From positions 808,784-872,783 of the forward strand of contig NZ_FPBM01000001.1 in the NCBI RefSeq assembly GCF_900116715.1: a stretch of 64,000 bases of DNA, given 5' to 3'. This document shows positions 8,122 to 16,569 of this stretch, one piece after another (position 1 is the first letter of the stretch; every line of letters begins with the position of its first letter). The notes under the pieces were generated by a model. That model had not been told where the DNA came from. It worked only from the letters and a program-made list of their open reading frames with translations, and ran no database searches. Source of the DNA: Polaromonas sp. YR568 (GTDB taxonomy: Bacteria; Pseudomonadota; Gammaproteobacteria; Burkholderiales; Burkholderiaceae_C). The position numbers were made by a program, and so were the translations under genes.

Positions 8122-11100
8122 ATGCATGCTGCAAGCCGGTTGGGTGGAGGAGACGGAAAACGAGGAGAGCGAGGGGAAAGAGGGGCCGCAAGGCGACGGC
8201 CTCACTTCAGGCGGCGCGCAGTGGCGCAGGCCGCGGCCGCCTGGCTGGTGGCCGCCACGCAGGCGCCGGCCATGGCGCAATCGGTGTACTGGCCGCTGCA
8301 TGTCAACGTCGTGCCCTCAGTTGCGCCCACCACGGGCACGCCGCTGCCGGTGATCTCCAACACCGGCACGGCCACCAGCGCGAAGGACGCGGTCACCGTC
8401 CGCTACTCGCTGGCGCCGCGCAAGCTAGGCAGCAGCTTTGACGTGCATGCGGGCCTGGACATCAACAAACTAGGCAACGCCAGCGAGCTGGGCAACACCA
8501 TGGGCGTGGAGTACGCCTATGCGGTGATGGACGGCCGCGTGGTCTTCATACGCCGGCCCCGCAGCAACCCGTCGGACCCGGCCACCGGCTGCGACGGCAT
8601 CCTGCCGCCGGGCGGCAGCGCCACCTCCAACGACTACGGCGCCGGCCACCCCTGCGCGCCCAGCGGCGTCGGCGGCGCGCTGGAGAACCAGGTCATCCTG
8701 CGGCACGACAACGGCACGGCCACCTTTATGCACCCGGTGCTGGGCGCGTCGCGGCGCTACACCGTCTACAACCACCTCTACTCCATAGGCTCGGCCACCG
8801 ACGGCGGCGCCACGCTGACCGCCGCCACCAACCTGAACGGCAGCAATGGCACGCTGGTCAGCGGCGGCTCTACCGTGCTGGGGCGCATGGGTTTGTCAGG
8901 CGCCAACAATGTGCACCTGCACCTGACCTACCTGGTGGTGCCGACCAGCGTCAGCGAGTCTGCCTACAACGCCGACAACGGCGCCAACGAGCGCTTTGCG
9001 CGCAACCCGCTGGAGTTTTTGCCGCACAGCGCGCCGCGCACCGAGAACCTGCGCGCCAATTTCAGCGGCAAAACCGTGCAGCTCGATGTGGCCCAGCAAA
9101 ACAACGTCTTCATGCGCGCCACCGTGAGCAGCGGCAACATCTACAGCGCGCCGGCCGGCAGCGGCCTGAGCGCGGCCGACCAGAACCTGGTGCGCGCCGG
9201 CGACTGCCGCGACCTGGGCATGGCCAGCGCCAGCGCGGGTGGCGCGGCCAGCAGCTTCAAATGCCGCACTGTGGACACGCACGACCTGCTGGCGCAAGGC
9301 AGCACGCAGCGCGACACGCAAGAGCAGTACGGCCTGCAGCTCGATGTCTCCAAGCCCTTCTACCAGTCGCCGATGACATCGTCCACGGCCTACAGCTCAG
9401 CGCCTTCGGTGTTCCCCAACTCTTATGCGGGCATGGAAGCGGGCGGCGTCTCGGGCGACTATGCCAACACCACCGACGACGTGCTGAAGTCGCGCATGTC
9501 CTGGACGGTGATGGACAGCAGCATCAACGGCGGCGTGGCCAACAGCACGACCTTTGCCAACAACGCCACGCGCCAGGCCAATATCTCGGGCACCGGTAAC
9601 ACCACGCGCACCTATGCCAGCGGCTTCACGCCCGACCGGCTGCAGATGTTCGACTACTTCAACAACCGGCTCTATGACGCTGTCGCGGCCGACGACATCC
9701 TGGACACCAGCGGCGTTTATTCGCAGTACCTGGCCAACCCGACCTCGGGCCACTACGCCACGCTGCACCTGCTCAATTCGAGCCAGCGCATGCGCGGCAT
9801 CACCGGCCCTTCGGATTCCATCGTGCGCATCACCGGCTCGACCAGCGTGCTGACCCTGCAGCCGGCCGCCGCGACCACCAACACCTACTACGGCAGCGTC
9901 ATAGGCGGCGGCGACGTACGCATCGACGGCGCCGGCACCCAGGTGTTTGACGGCGGCACGCACACCTATTCCGGCGGCACCACGGTGGCCGCCGGCGGCT
10001 TCACGCTGAAGGGCGCATCGCTGGCCTCGGGCGTGAGCGTGAGCGCCGGCGGCACACAGGCCAGCCCGGCCGCCGTCTTCAAAATGGCCAGCGGCACCGG
10101 CGGCAACGCGTCCGTCACCGGCAATGTCACGCTGGCCGCGCAGACCGCCTCGGGCCTGGGCAACGGCGGGCGGCTGGGCCTGGACAGCACCACCCATTCG
10201 GTCACCGGCAACTTCACCATGGGCACAGGCTCATCGCTGCTGAGCACGGTCGACGCAGCGGCCAACTTCGGCCGCCTCAATGTCTCCGGCACCGCGCAAC
10301 TGAGCGGCAAGCTCATCATCCAGGCGGGCAGCGGCGCCGGCAGCGCCGTCACCGCCGGCATGACGCGCACTCTGGTGCAGGCCGGCACACGCACCGGCAC
10401 TTTCAGCGGCGGCGTGCAGCATGACTACGCCTACCTGGTTCCCACGCTGAGTTACACCGCCAGCTCCGCCATCGTGACCTTCGCGGCGGCCTCTGGCATG
10501 GCCGTGCCCAGCTACGCACAGGTGGCCGCCACGCCCAACCAGGCCGGCGCGGGCAATGCCCTCACCGCGCTGGCGCTGTCCGGCTCCAGCGCGCCGCAAA
10601 AACTCGACGCACTCACGGCCAGCCAGGCGCGCGAGGCGCTCACGGCCGTCAGCGGCAGCGCGCACGCCACGGCGGCGCGGCAGATGTACCGCATGAACGA
10701 CTCGCTGGACGAGCTGCTGATGTCGCACGTGCACCAGGGCGGCGCCGGCGGCGCGGAAGCCGTGCGCACATCCGGCCAGCTGAAGTTTTACAGCCGCCTC
10801 AAGCCGCCGTCCGCCGCGCCGGTCTCGGCCATGCAGTCGGGTCTGCGCCTGGGCCTGGATGCATCCAGCGCCGCGCCTGCGCTCGACGGCTGGATGGCGG
10901 TGGTCAATGCGCGCAACCGCATCAGCGGCGACACCGCCCAAGGCATTGCCGGCGGCGACGTGGACGGGCGCATGCTGCAGCTGGGCATGGACTGGCGCCC
11001 GCAGCAGTCCTTGGGCGGCGGTGACCTGTCGCTGGGCCTGTCGGCCGGGAGCGGCCGCGAAAACGGCATGCTGGGTGTCGATACGCTGGACACGAGTTCC

Positions 11101-11733
11101 TTCAACCTCGCCGGCTACGCACGCTGGTCGCATGACAGCTGGTACGCCGGCGGTTATGCCAACATCGCCTGGCGCAGGCACCGCGTGGACCGCCGCATTG
11201 TGTTTGCGGGTGTCGACACAATGGCGCAAAGCCGCTTTTCCAGCTTCACGCCCAGCCTGCGCCTGGAGGCCGGCCGCAGCCTCAGCCTGTCGCCGGCCTG
11301 GCGCGTCGAGCCCTATGCCAGCCTGCGCCAGACGGTGATCCGCCAGGACGCGTATGTAGAGCAAGGCGGCGGCGGTTTCTCACTGGCGGTGGACGGCCGC
11401 ACCGACAAGCCGCTGGAGCTTTCCGCCGGCGTGCGCACCGAGTACAAGCTGCACGATTCCCCGCGCAAAAAGACCACGCTGGATGCCGGTCTGGCCGTGT
11501 CCCAGCTCAAAGGCGGAAACCCCGGCAGCCTGGGCCTGTCTTTCGCCGATGCGCAAGGGGCGGCCGCCTTCACGGTGCAGGGTGCACCCACCGCCAACAC
11601 CGCGCTGGAGCTGAACCTGGGCATGAAGATGCAATGGACGAACAGCCTGACAGGCAGCGTGGGCTACTACCGCAAATGGGTCACGGGCAACAATGCCAGC
11701 TCGCTGATGTTCAAGCTCAACCGGAGTTGGTAG
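8122..11733 (+). CDS. Autotransporter with an N-terminal M23 metallopeptidase domain, 1203 aa
   Basis: A long N-terminus with an Arg-rich n-region leads into a hydrophobic signal core ending APAMAQ (residues about 48-53). Residues 80-300 carry all M23 landmarks: HAGLD (His109, Asp113), YNHL (His218) and HLH (His265, His267), as in LytM-type endopeptidases. From about residue 560 come Gly/Thr/Ala-rich autotransporter beta-strand repeats (YSGGTTVAAGG). The last 300 or so residues form an autotransporter beta-barrel ending in a terminal aromatic residue (FKLNRSW). The start at 8122 is preferred over 8077 and 8116 because GAGGGAG lies 6 bp upstream. The likely role is a surface-displayed or secreted peptidoglycan or protein endopeptidase. 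The substrate is unknown. Confidence 0.88.
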   Translation: MHAASRLGGGDGKRGERGERGAARRRPHFRRRAVAQAAAAWLVAATQAPAMAQSVYWPLHVNVVPSVAPTTGTPLPVISNTGTATSAKDAVTVRYSLAPRKLGSSFDVHAGLDINKLGNASELGNTMGVEYAYAVMDGRVVFIRRPRSNPSDPATGCDGILPPGGSATSNDYGAGHPCAPSGVGGALENQVILRHDNGTATFMHPVLGASRRYTVYNHLYSIGSATDGGATLTAATNLNGSNGTLVSGGSTVLGRMGLSGANNVHLHLTYLVVPTSVSESAYNADNGANERFARNPLEFLPHSAPRTENLRANFSGKTVQLDVAQQNNVFMRATVSSGNIYSAPAGSGLSAADQNLVRAGDCRDLGMASASAGGAASSFKCRTVDTHDLLAQGSTQRDTQEQYGLQLDVSKPFYQSPMTSSTAYSSAPSVFPNSYAGMEAGGVSGDYANTTDDVLKSRMSWTVMDSSINGGVANSTTFANNATRQANISGTGNTTRTYASGFTPDRLQMFDYFNNRLYDAVAADDILDTSGVYSQYLANPTSGHYATLHLLNSSQRMRGITGPSDSIVRITGSTSVLTLQPAAATTNTYYGSVIGGGDVRIDGAGTQVFDGGTHTYSGGTTVAAGGFTLKGASLASGVSVSAGGTQASPAAVFKMASGTGGNASVTGNVTLAAQTASGLGNGGRLGLDSTTHSVTGNFTMGTGSSLLSTVDAAANFGRLNVSGTAQLSGKLIIQAGSGAGSAVTAGMTRTLVQAGTRTGTFSGGVQHDYAYLVPTLSYTASSAIVTFAAASGMAVPSYAQVAATPNQAGAGNALTALALSGSSAPQKLDALTASQAREALTAVSGSAHATAARQMYRMNDSLDELLMSHVHQGGAGGAEAVRTSGQLKFYSRLKPPSAAPVSAMQSGLRLGLDASSAAPALDGWMAVVNARNRISGDTAQGIAGGDVDGRMLQLGMDWRPQQSLGGGDLSLGLSAGSGRENGMLGVDTLDTSSFNLAGYARWSHDSWYAGGYANIAWRRHRVDRRIVFAGVDTMAQSRFSSFTPSLRLEAGRSLSLSPAWRVEPYASLRQTVIRQDAYVEQGGGGFSLAVDGRTDKPLELSAGVRTEYKLHDSPRKKTTLDAGLAVSQLKGGNPGSLGLSFADAQGAAAFTVQGAPTANTALELNLGMKMQWTNSLTGSVGYYRKWVTGNNASSLMFKLNRSW

Positions 11734-11768
11734 CGGCAAAGGGAAAGAACTAAGGGGGTAGAGGCCGG

Positions 11769-12560
11769 TCAGCCGCCCTCCCCGCCCTGATCCTCATCAT
11801 CGCGCCTGTCCAGCAACTCGCGCAGCATGCGCTCCGGGTTCTGCAGAAAATCGCTCATCACCTGGTAATGCTCCGTGTCGCGGTACGCGATACGCGCCAG
11901 GCCGTCCTTGGTGCAGGCATAAATCCAGGCATCCGGGTAGGCCATCAGGATGGGCGAATGCGTGGCGATCACGAACTGCGACCTTTCCCGCACCAGGTCG
12001 TGCATGCGTGATAACACGGCCAGCTGGCGCTGCGGCGACAGCGCGGCTTCGGGCTCATCAAGGATGTACAGGCCGTCCGGCCCGAAGCGGTGCGTCAGCA
12101 GCGACATGAACGATTCGCCATGCGACTGCTCGTGTAGTGAGCGTGAACCGTAAAAAGTGATGACAGGCGGGCCGAAGGACGGCTCCGCGTCCAGGTTCTC
12201 GATCTCGGTTGCCACATTAAAAAAGCTTTCGGCGCGCAGGAAGAACCCGGTCTTGGGCCGCTTGAAGCCCTTGGCGATGCGAAGGTATTCATGCAGCACC
12301 GAATGCGACACCCGCGTATCGAAGCGGAAGTTCTTCGTGCCGCCTTCGGCATTAAAGCCCAGCGAGATCGCAATGGCCTCCAGCAGGGTGGACTTGCCCG
12401 AGCCGTTCTCCCCCACCAGAAACGTCACCTTGGGATGCAGGTCGATCTGCTCAAGCGTGCGCACGGCCGGCAGACAAAACGGGTATGCGGCGAAAGACTC
12501 GACCTTGTCACGCAACAGGGTGACGCGGCTGGCGAACTGGCTGGAGATAACGGTCGGCAT
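11769..12560 (-). CDS. SMC/ABC-like AAA ATPase, stand-alone, 263 aa
   Basis: A compact P-loop ATPase: Walker A GENGSGKST (residues 50-58), Walker B YILDEPEAALSP (Asp168, Glu169) and the switch histidine in IATHSPILMA (His201). The DEPE...LSP form, and the lack of a long coiled coil, match the predicted-ATPase family related to RecF/OLD proteins rather than a transporter. No nuclease, TOPRIM or toxin gene is adjacent, so I see no reason to call it a defence gene. It converges on the autotransporter 35 bp away. Cytoplasmic; role unknown. Confidence 0.85.
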   Translation of the reverse strand: MPTVISSQFASRVTLLRDKVESFAAYPFCLPAVRTLEQIDLHPKVTFLVGENGSGKSTLLEAIAISLGFNAEGGTKNFRFDTRVSHSVLHEYLRIAKGFKRPKTGFFLRAESFFNVATEIENLDAEPSFGPPVITFYGSRSLHEQSHGESFMSLLTHRFGPDGLYILDEPEAALSPQRQLAVLSRMHDLVRERSQFVIATHSPILMAYPDAWIYACTKDGLARIAYRDTEHYQVMSDFLQNPERMLRELLDRRDDEDQGGEGG

Positions 12561-12684
12561 GACGGAAGTTTAGAGGCACAAAGCGCTATCCGTATGCGTT
12601 CCGAAAGTCCTCCCGGCATCTAATCGCCATTCGGATTTTTTTGGTCTGTTTACCGCAATCGCGGTTTGCAGTTTTTTTGTGCTG

Positions 12685-13167
12685 ATGAACCCAAAGATGA
12701 ACAACAAGGTAATCAACAAACTGTCAATAGAAAACCGCTTCATCGTCAATGCTGAACAGGTTCGAAGAATAGCGTGCGGCCAACTGGGCTGGGTCGTTGA
12801 ATACGACGACGCCGGAGTGCGCTGGCTCAACAAGTACATCAATACTCTGAGAGGAATCGCCAGCGAGGAGAGCAAGGAAAAACTGACAGACAGCCTGGGC
12901 GCGTTTCTGGGTGAATGTATTTGCCGCACATTCAACGGGCAGTGGGTCGAATATCCAAAAGGCGAATGGATGGTCCGCGTTGACCCAGGCGTGTCGGTCT
13001 ATCCGTTTAGAAAGGCGAGAAAACAACTGGCCGGCGAAGAGACAAACTCCGTTGCCGATCTTTTCGACGCCATACCGGCCATGCGGACGAAACTCACCGC
13101 TTCACAGAACGCAGACGACGAAACCAGGGGCAAGGCGCGCAGCCAGCCCTGGTGGAAGTTCTGGTAA
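12685..13167 (+). CDS. Hypothetical protein, 160 aa
   Basis: I do not recognise the family. The protein has an N-terminal helical segment, then LGAFLGECICRTFNGQWVEY followed by a short beta-rich stretch (GEWMVRVDPGVSVYPF) and a charged tail ending SQPWWKFW. The LG-FLGE...GW-W pattern resembles small cytoplasmic proteins often found beside toxins or in variable islands, but that is a weak impression. The ATG at 12685 is taken; a GTG at 12679 is also in frame. It opens a run of five same-strand small genes whose GC is lower than the flanking MFS and autotransporter genes. Confidence 0.7.
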   Translation: MNPKMNNKVINKLSIENRFIVNAEQVRRIACGQLGWVVEYDDAGVRWLNKYINTLRGIASEESKEKLTDSLGAFLGECICRTFNGQWVEYPKGEWMVRVDPGVSVYPFRKARKQLAGEETNSVADLFDAIPAMRTKLTASQNADDETRGKARSQPWWKFW

Positions 13168-13255
13168 GAACGCCTGCACGCCAATCTTTTCATCGAGGCA
13201 GGATGCCCCGGCCGGCCCCGGCCATGGCATCGGCCCCTTCAAACCAGCGACATGA

Positions 13256-13516
13256 ATGTCAACAGAACAATCGATCAGCCTGCTATCGCAGTTGTGCGAA
13301 GAACTGGGCTTTTGCTCCGCCTTGCGCACGATTTCAAGATTTCCCCCGGACGCCATGGCCGGCCCCGGCGAGTTCGTCGATGCGGTGTTTGCCGCTGAAA
13401 ACCTGAGCAAGGAAGCCGACGAGCGCCTGGCCGGACAAGTTCGCGCCGTGGTGGACAAGTATTTTGTGATGTGGCAAAAAGCTGAGGAGGTTTCATCTGT
13501 CGATCCGGCGAGCTAG
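13256..13516 (+). CDS. Hypothetical protein, 86 aa
   Basis: A small acidic, probably all-helical cytoplasmic protein (MSTEQSISLLSQLCEELGF... AVVDKYFVMWQKAEEV). No signal peptide and no metal motif. It follows the gene at 12685 by 88 bp and is in the same orientation. The ATG at 13256 overlaps an out-of-frame ATG at 13252. I do not recognise the family; it is called because the codon usage is coherent and the neighbours on both sides are similar small genes. Confidence 0.55.
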   Translation: MSTEQSISLLSQLCEELGFCSALRTISRFPPDAMAGPGEFVDAVFAAENLSKEADERLAGQVRAVVDKYFVMWQKAEEVSSVDPAS

Positions 13517-13583
13517 CATCACTACATCATGGCTGCCGCTATTGCATAAAGACAGTTACACGCCGCTCTACACCTATGTTCAC

Positions 13584-13886
13584 ATGACCCCACAACAAAA
13601 GAAGCGCCTCAGCTACGCGAAAGATCGCCGCAATACCTTCGGTGAAAACAGCAAAGCCTCGCGCAAGGGAATTCCGCTTTCCAAGGCAAGAGGCATTCGC
13701 TCTGAGCGTCACGCGCAAGACCACACACTGGCGCAAGCGCTACGGACGGTCGATCCAGACCAACTTGATGCGCTTGAGAACAAGGTGCGGTCGACCGGGC
13801 CGCGTGATTGGCGCAAGTCGGCGGATCAGCCCTTGGGTGAAGTGCTGGCTCGCCGCAAGAGCCGACGGAGCGAGAATGAAGCCTGA
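13584..13886 (+). CDS. Basic hypothetical protein, 100 aa
   Basis: A strongly basic small protein (MTPQQKKRLSYAKDRRNTFG..., ending RRKSRRSENEA) with many Lys, Arg and Ser residues and no hydrophobic core segment longer than a few residues. The composition would suit nucleic-acid binding, but there is no recognisable domain. An in-frame ATG at 13542 would add 14 residues; the internal Met at 13584 gives a more typical N-terminus. It sits third in the run of small genes at 12.7-14.9 kb. Confidence 0.55.
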   Translation: MTPQQKKRLSYAKDRRNTFGENSKASRKGIPLSKARGIRSERHAQDHTLAQALRTVDPDQLDALENKVRSTGPRDWRKSADQPLGEVLARRKSRRSENEA

Positions 13887-13943
13887 CAGATTAATCGCCA
13901 CAGTTGTTCAATCGAGTGGCAGTCACATCAAACCTTAAACATC

Positions 13944-14405
13944 ATGGGTCACTTTGTCACCGGCCTCGTCGCCAAACCTGAAAAGCTTGAGTCCTTCGCT
14001 CGCAAGCACTCATTGCATGCCCCTATCACCTTGACTCAGAGCCTTGCCATCTTGCCGCTTCGGCCCGAAGACATAGACTCAATTCTTCCGCCCCCGCTCA
14101 CGGCTCACCCTGATGGATTCAATTACCTTTGTGAGCAACTGGTTCGCGAGCTAAGTATGGCTTCGAGCCGCGGTTCTCTTATGTACTTCGAAACCGAGTA
14201 CTTTGGTGGGGAGGGTGCGCAAGGCGCCACAGTATTTCGCGACGGCACGATCGTGCTTGGCCCTAAGTCGGCAGAAACAGGCCCCATCAACGAAGCCCTG
14301 GCTTTACTTGGTGTTCGAGTAATAGCCCCTGCGCGTGACGAATTCGAGACGCTTGGTCTTGATCGTCACCGCCATACCGAAGATTGGCTGGGGTCTGACG
14401 CGTGA
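13944..14405 (+). CDS. Hypothetical protein, 153 aa
   Basis: A mixed alpha/beta cytoplasmic protein with two clear halves: residues 1-50 (MGHFVTGLVAKPEKLESFA) and residues 70-153, which contain MYFETEYFGGEGAQGATVF and the C-terminal LGLDRHRHTEDWLG. The second half, a beta-strand segment with a Gly-rich turn and then a helix, looks like small immunity-type proteins I have seen in contact-inhibition islands, but I cannot name the family. Start codon and reading frame are unambiguous. Fourth gene of the run at 12.7-14.9 kb. Confidence 0.68.
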   Translation: MGHFVTGLVAKPEKLESFARKHSLHAPITLTQSLAILPLRPEDIDSILPPPLTAHPDGFNYLCEQLVRELSMASSRGSLMYFETEYFGGEGAQGATVFRDGTIVLGPKSAETGPINEALALLGVRVIAPARDEFETLGLDRHRHTEDWLGSDA

Positions 14406-14466
14406 AAACGGCTGTGAACTTTTCCATTGACAGACCTTACCGTCGCCATTGAACCGATTACCGCCT

Positions 14467-14883
14467 ATGCGACCACTCACGCGCGCCGCCACCCTGTTCC
14501 TGACCGCCATCCTATTGGCCGGCTGCGCAACCTTGTCCGAGCCACGCTGCGCCAGCAATGAGCAGCGCCTGGTCAGTGATCTTTTGTATTTCGGCACCGC
14601 CAAGCCGGGCGGCATCGTGAGCTCTGAAGAGTGGTCTGAGTTTCTGCGCGGCACAGTCACACCGAAGTTCCCCGAGGGCCTGTCGGCGTGGCAGGCGTCC
14701 GGCCAGTGGCGGTCTGCGGCCACCGGGGCGATCGTCAGTGAGGCCTCGCATGTGCTCAACCTGGTTCACCCTGAAACGCCGGCGGCCGAGGCGGCTGTTC
14801 AGGCCGTCGTGGCCGATTACAAATCGCGCTTTCAGCAGGAGGCGGTTTTGCGGGTCAAGAACACGGCCTGCGTTTCTTTCTAG
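14467..14883 (+). CDS. DUF3574-type lipoprotein, 138 aa
   Basis: The N-terminus is a lipoprotein signal (basic MRPLTR, hydrophobic core, lipobox LLAGC with the acylated Cys at about residue 20), so the mature protein is lipid-anchored in the envelope. The body (LLYFGTAKPGGIVSSEEWSE, then FPEGLSAWQASGQWRS) matches DUF3574, a small family of unknown function. The ATG at 14467 is preferred over an upstream TTG at 14449 because it places the charged residues right at the start of the signal. It converges on the MFS gene. Confidence 0.82.
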   Translation: MRPLTRAATLFLTAILLAGCATLSEPRCASNEQRLVSDLLYFGTAKPGGIVSSEEWSEFLRGTVTPKFPEGLSAWQASGQWRSAATGAIVSEASHVLNLVHPETPAAEAAVQAVVADYKSRFQQEAVLRVKNTACVSF

Positions 14884-14906
14884 CGGGGTTGCCAGGCCAC
14901 GCTGCT

Positions 14907-16160
14907 TCAAGACGCGGAACCCGAAGGCGGCGTGACCATCCGGTCCCGCCGCGACAGCGACGGAAACAACCTGAACCACGCCGCAGCCACCAGCAACGTG
15001 CCCACCCCGCCCGCCACCACCGAGCCCACAGGCCCCAGCAGCGCAGCCGTGGCGCCGGATTCGAATTCGCCCAGCTGGTTGGAGGCGCCGATAAACACCG
15101 AGTTGACGGCGCTGACGCGGCCGCGCATCTCATTCGGGGTTTCGATCTGCACCAGGGTCTGGCGCACGACGACGCTCACCATGTCGGCGCCGCCGGAAAT
15201 CGCCAGCACCAGCAGCGACAGCACAAAGCTGGTCGACAGGCCGAACACCATCATGCAGACGCCGTAAAGGGCGACGGCCGACAGCATGGTGGGGCCGACG
15301 CGGCGCTCCAGCGGCCAGCGGGTGAGCAGCGCCGACATCAGCAAAGCGCCGGCGGCGGGCGCGGCGCGCAGCAGGCCCAGGCCCCAGGGCCCGACATGCA
15401 GGATGTCTTTGGCAAACATGGGCAGCAGCGCGGTGGCGCCGCCCAGCAGCACGGCAAACAAATCGAGCGATACGGCGCCCAGCAGGGCTTTGCGTTGCCA
15501 GACAAACTCGACACCGGCCAGCAGCGTGCGCAGCGTCACCGGCTCGCGCGGCGGCGGCACGTGGTCGTAGCGCAGCACGGCAATCAGCACGCAGCCTGTG
15601 GCAAAAAGAAATGCGCAGCTCGCGTAGACCGCGGTGGCGCCGGCGACAAAGATCACGCCGCCCAGCGCCGGCCCGCCAATCACGGCAGTCTGCATGCCGG
15701 CAGAACTGAAGGCCATGGCGCGCGGCAGCATGGCGGGCGGCACCAGCACGGGTGTGAGCGCCTGCTGCGCCGGCATCTGGAAGGCGCGGGCCACGCCCAG
15801 CATGACGGACACCCCCAGCAGCAGCTCGCGCGAGGCCCAGCTGTGGTGGGCGCCCCAGCCTTCGGTGGCGGCAACGAGGATCATCGCCACCGTGGCCTGG
15901 GTGACAAGGCAGCCGGCGATGATGCGGCCGCGGTGCACCCGGTCGGCCACATGGCCGGCCACCAGCGTCAGCAGAAGCGCCGGCGCGAACTGGTAAAGGC
16001 CTACCAGGCCCAGGTCCCAGGCGCTGCCGGTCAACTCATACATATGCCAGCCGACGGCCACCATCAACATCTGGTTGCCGGTGGTGCCGAAAATCCGGGC
16101 GAACCACATGCGCATGTAGGCGCGCTGGCGGGTGAGTTCTTTGAAAGAGTGTGTCGGCAT
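14907..16160 (-). CDS. MFS transporter of the EntS-like type, 417 aa
   Basis: A 12-helix major-facilitator protein. The N-terminus (MRMWFARIFGTTGNQMLMVA) and the loop motif GHVADRVHRGRII match the MFS_3/EntS branch, whose members export siderophores or drugs by proton antiport. A second loop motif, PNEMRGRVSAVNSVFIGASN, sits after helix 10 as in that branch. Two starts are possible: 16160 (used here) and 16187, nine codons upstream; neither has a strong ribosome site. No siderophore genes lie nearby, so the substrate is open. Confidence 0.87.
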   Translation of the reverse strand: MPTHSFKELTRQRAYMRMWFARIFGTTGNQMLMVAVGWHMYELTGSAWDLGLVGLYQFAPALLLTLVAGHVADRVHRGRIIAGCLVTQATVAMILVAATEGWGAHHSWASRELLLGVSVMLGVARAFQMPAQQALTPVLVPPAMLPRAMAFSSAGMQTAVIGGPALGGVIFVAGATAVYASCAFLFATGCVLIAVLRYDHVPPPREPVTLRTLLAGVEFVWQRKALLGAVSLDLFAVLLGGATALLPMFAKDILHVGPWGLGLLRAAPAAGALLMSALLTRWPLERRVGPTMLSAVALYGVCMMVFGLSTSFVLSLLVLAISGGADMVSVVVRQTLVQIETPNEMRGRVSAVNSVFIGASNQLGEFESGATAALLGPVGSVVAGGVGTLLVAAAWFRLFPSLSRRDRMVTPPSGSAS

Positions 16161-16279
16161 GCGGGGTGTGAAGCTTAACAGCGGCATGTCAACGCAATGC
16201 TTCTGGGGCCTTGCGGCGGTGCCTGCGAGCGTTTTGAGCGTGTCTTGAGGGTGTTTGCAGGCGTTTTGGGGTGCTTCTC

Positions 16280-16315
16280 GCGCTATTAATTCAGGAGCTG
16301 CTTGCGCTAGTTCCA
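16280..16315 (+). repeat. Dispersed repeat family A, degenerate copy 2
   Basis: GCTATTAATTCAGGAGCTGC followed by TTGCGCTAG keeps the GCTATT and AGCTGCTTGCGC blocks of family A but lacks the 3' AGGCATTTT half. It is the least complete of the five copies. Confidence 0.5.
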
Positions 16316-16321
16316 TATGGC

Positions 16322-16352
16322 TTTGATGCCGATTTGATGCCGATTTGATGCC
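16322..16352 (+). repeat. Tandem 11-bp repeat, 2.8 copies
   Basis: TTTGATGCCGA is present twice in direct succession (16322-16332, 16333-16343) and a third time lacking the last two bases (16344-16352). The repeat is intergenic and could vary in copy number by slippage. Confidence 0.8.
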
Positions 16353-16428
16353 ATTTTTGGCCGATTTTTTCCTCTTTTTTTGACCTGAAAGGCCGTCAGC
16401 AAGCCTTCAGCCATCTTTTTTGCCACTT

Positions 16429-16468
16429 AGTTTCTTTTACGAACCAAATAAGTTGCTTAAAGAAACTT
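16429..16468. promoter_or_regulatory. Candidate HxlR operator: paired AGTTNC half-sites
   Basis: AAGTTGCTTAAAGAAACTT at 16450-16468 is a near-perfect 19-bp palindrome. A second AGTTTCTTT block at 16429-16437 forms a further 9-bp inverted repeat with AAAGAAACT at 16459-16467. The site is 100 bp upstream of the HxlR gene. HxlR-type regulators commonly bind palindromes of the AGTTNC...GNAACT type near their own promoter, so autoregulation is likely. Confidence 0.5.
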
Positions 16469-16569
16469 AATTCACTATCATTCGGCCACAGGCCCGACGC
16501 TCCAGGGGGCTGTTTTCAACGGTCTTTCAAGGTTTTTCAAAGTTTTTGATTCCTCTTTTTGAGCCTCTT

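Larger units (their letters stand above)
16161..16569. other. 409-bp non-coding region between MFS and HxlR genes
   Basis: No gene is visible on either strand. It holds a degenerate copy of repeat family A (16280-16315), a tandem 11-mer (16322-16352), T-rich tracts (about 16364-16381) and the palindromic sites at 16429-16468 that probably control the HxlR operon. The divergent promoters of both flanking genes must lie here. Confidence 0.6.

Noticed and set aside
11769..12560. An anti-phage defence ATPase (OLD/Gabija-like)
   Set aside because: The protein is a short SMC-like ATPase without a TOPRIM or nuclease domain, and no effector gene adjoins it. Its neighbours are an autotransporter and unrelated small genes.
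12685..14883. A possible integron gene-cassette array
   Set aside because: The small genes are co-directional and spaced like cassettes, but I found no integrase gene and no GTTRRRY/RYYYAAC attC pairs in the gaps between them.
14889..16178. A 429-codon plus-strand frame opposite the MFS transporter
   Set aside because: The translation is Arg/Gln/His-rich low-complexity sequence typical of antisense GC-rich DNA; the minus strand gives a normal 12-helix protein.
16322..16352. A CRISPR-like repeat
   Set aside because: It is a head-to-tail 11-mer without spacers, so it is a simple tandem repeat. The same applies to 30695-30727.
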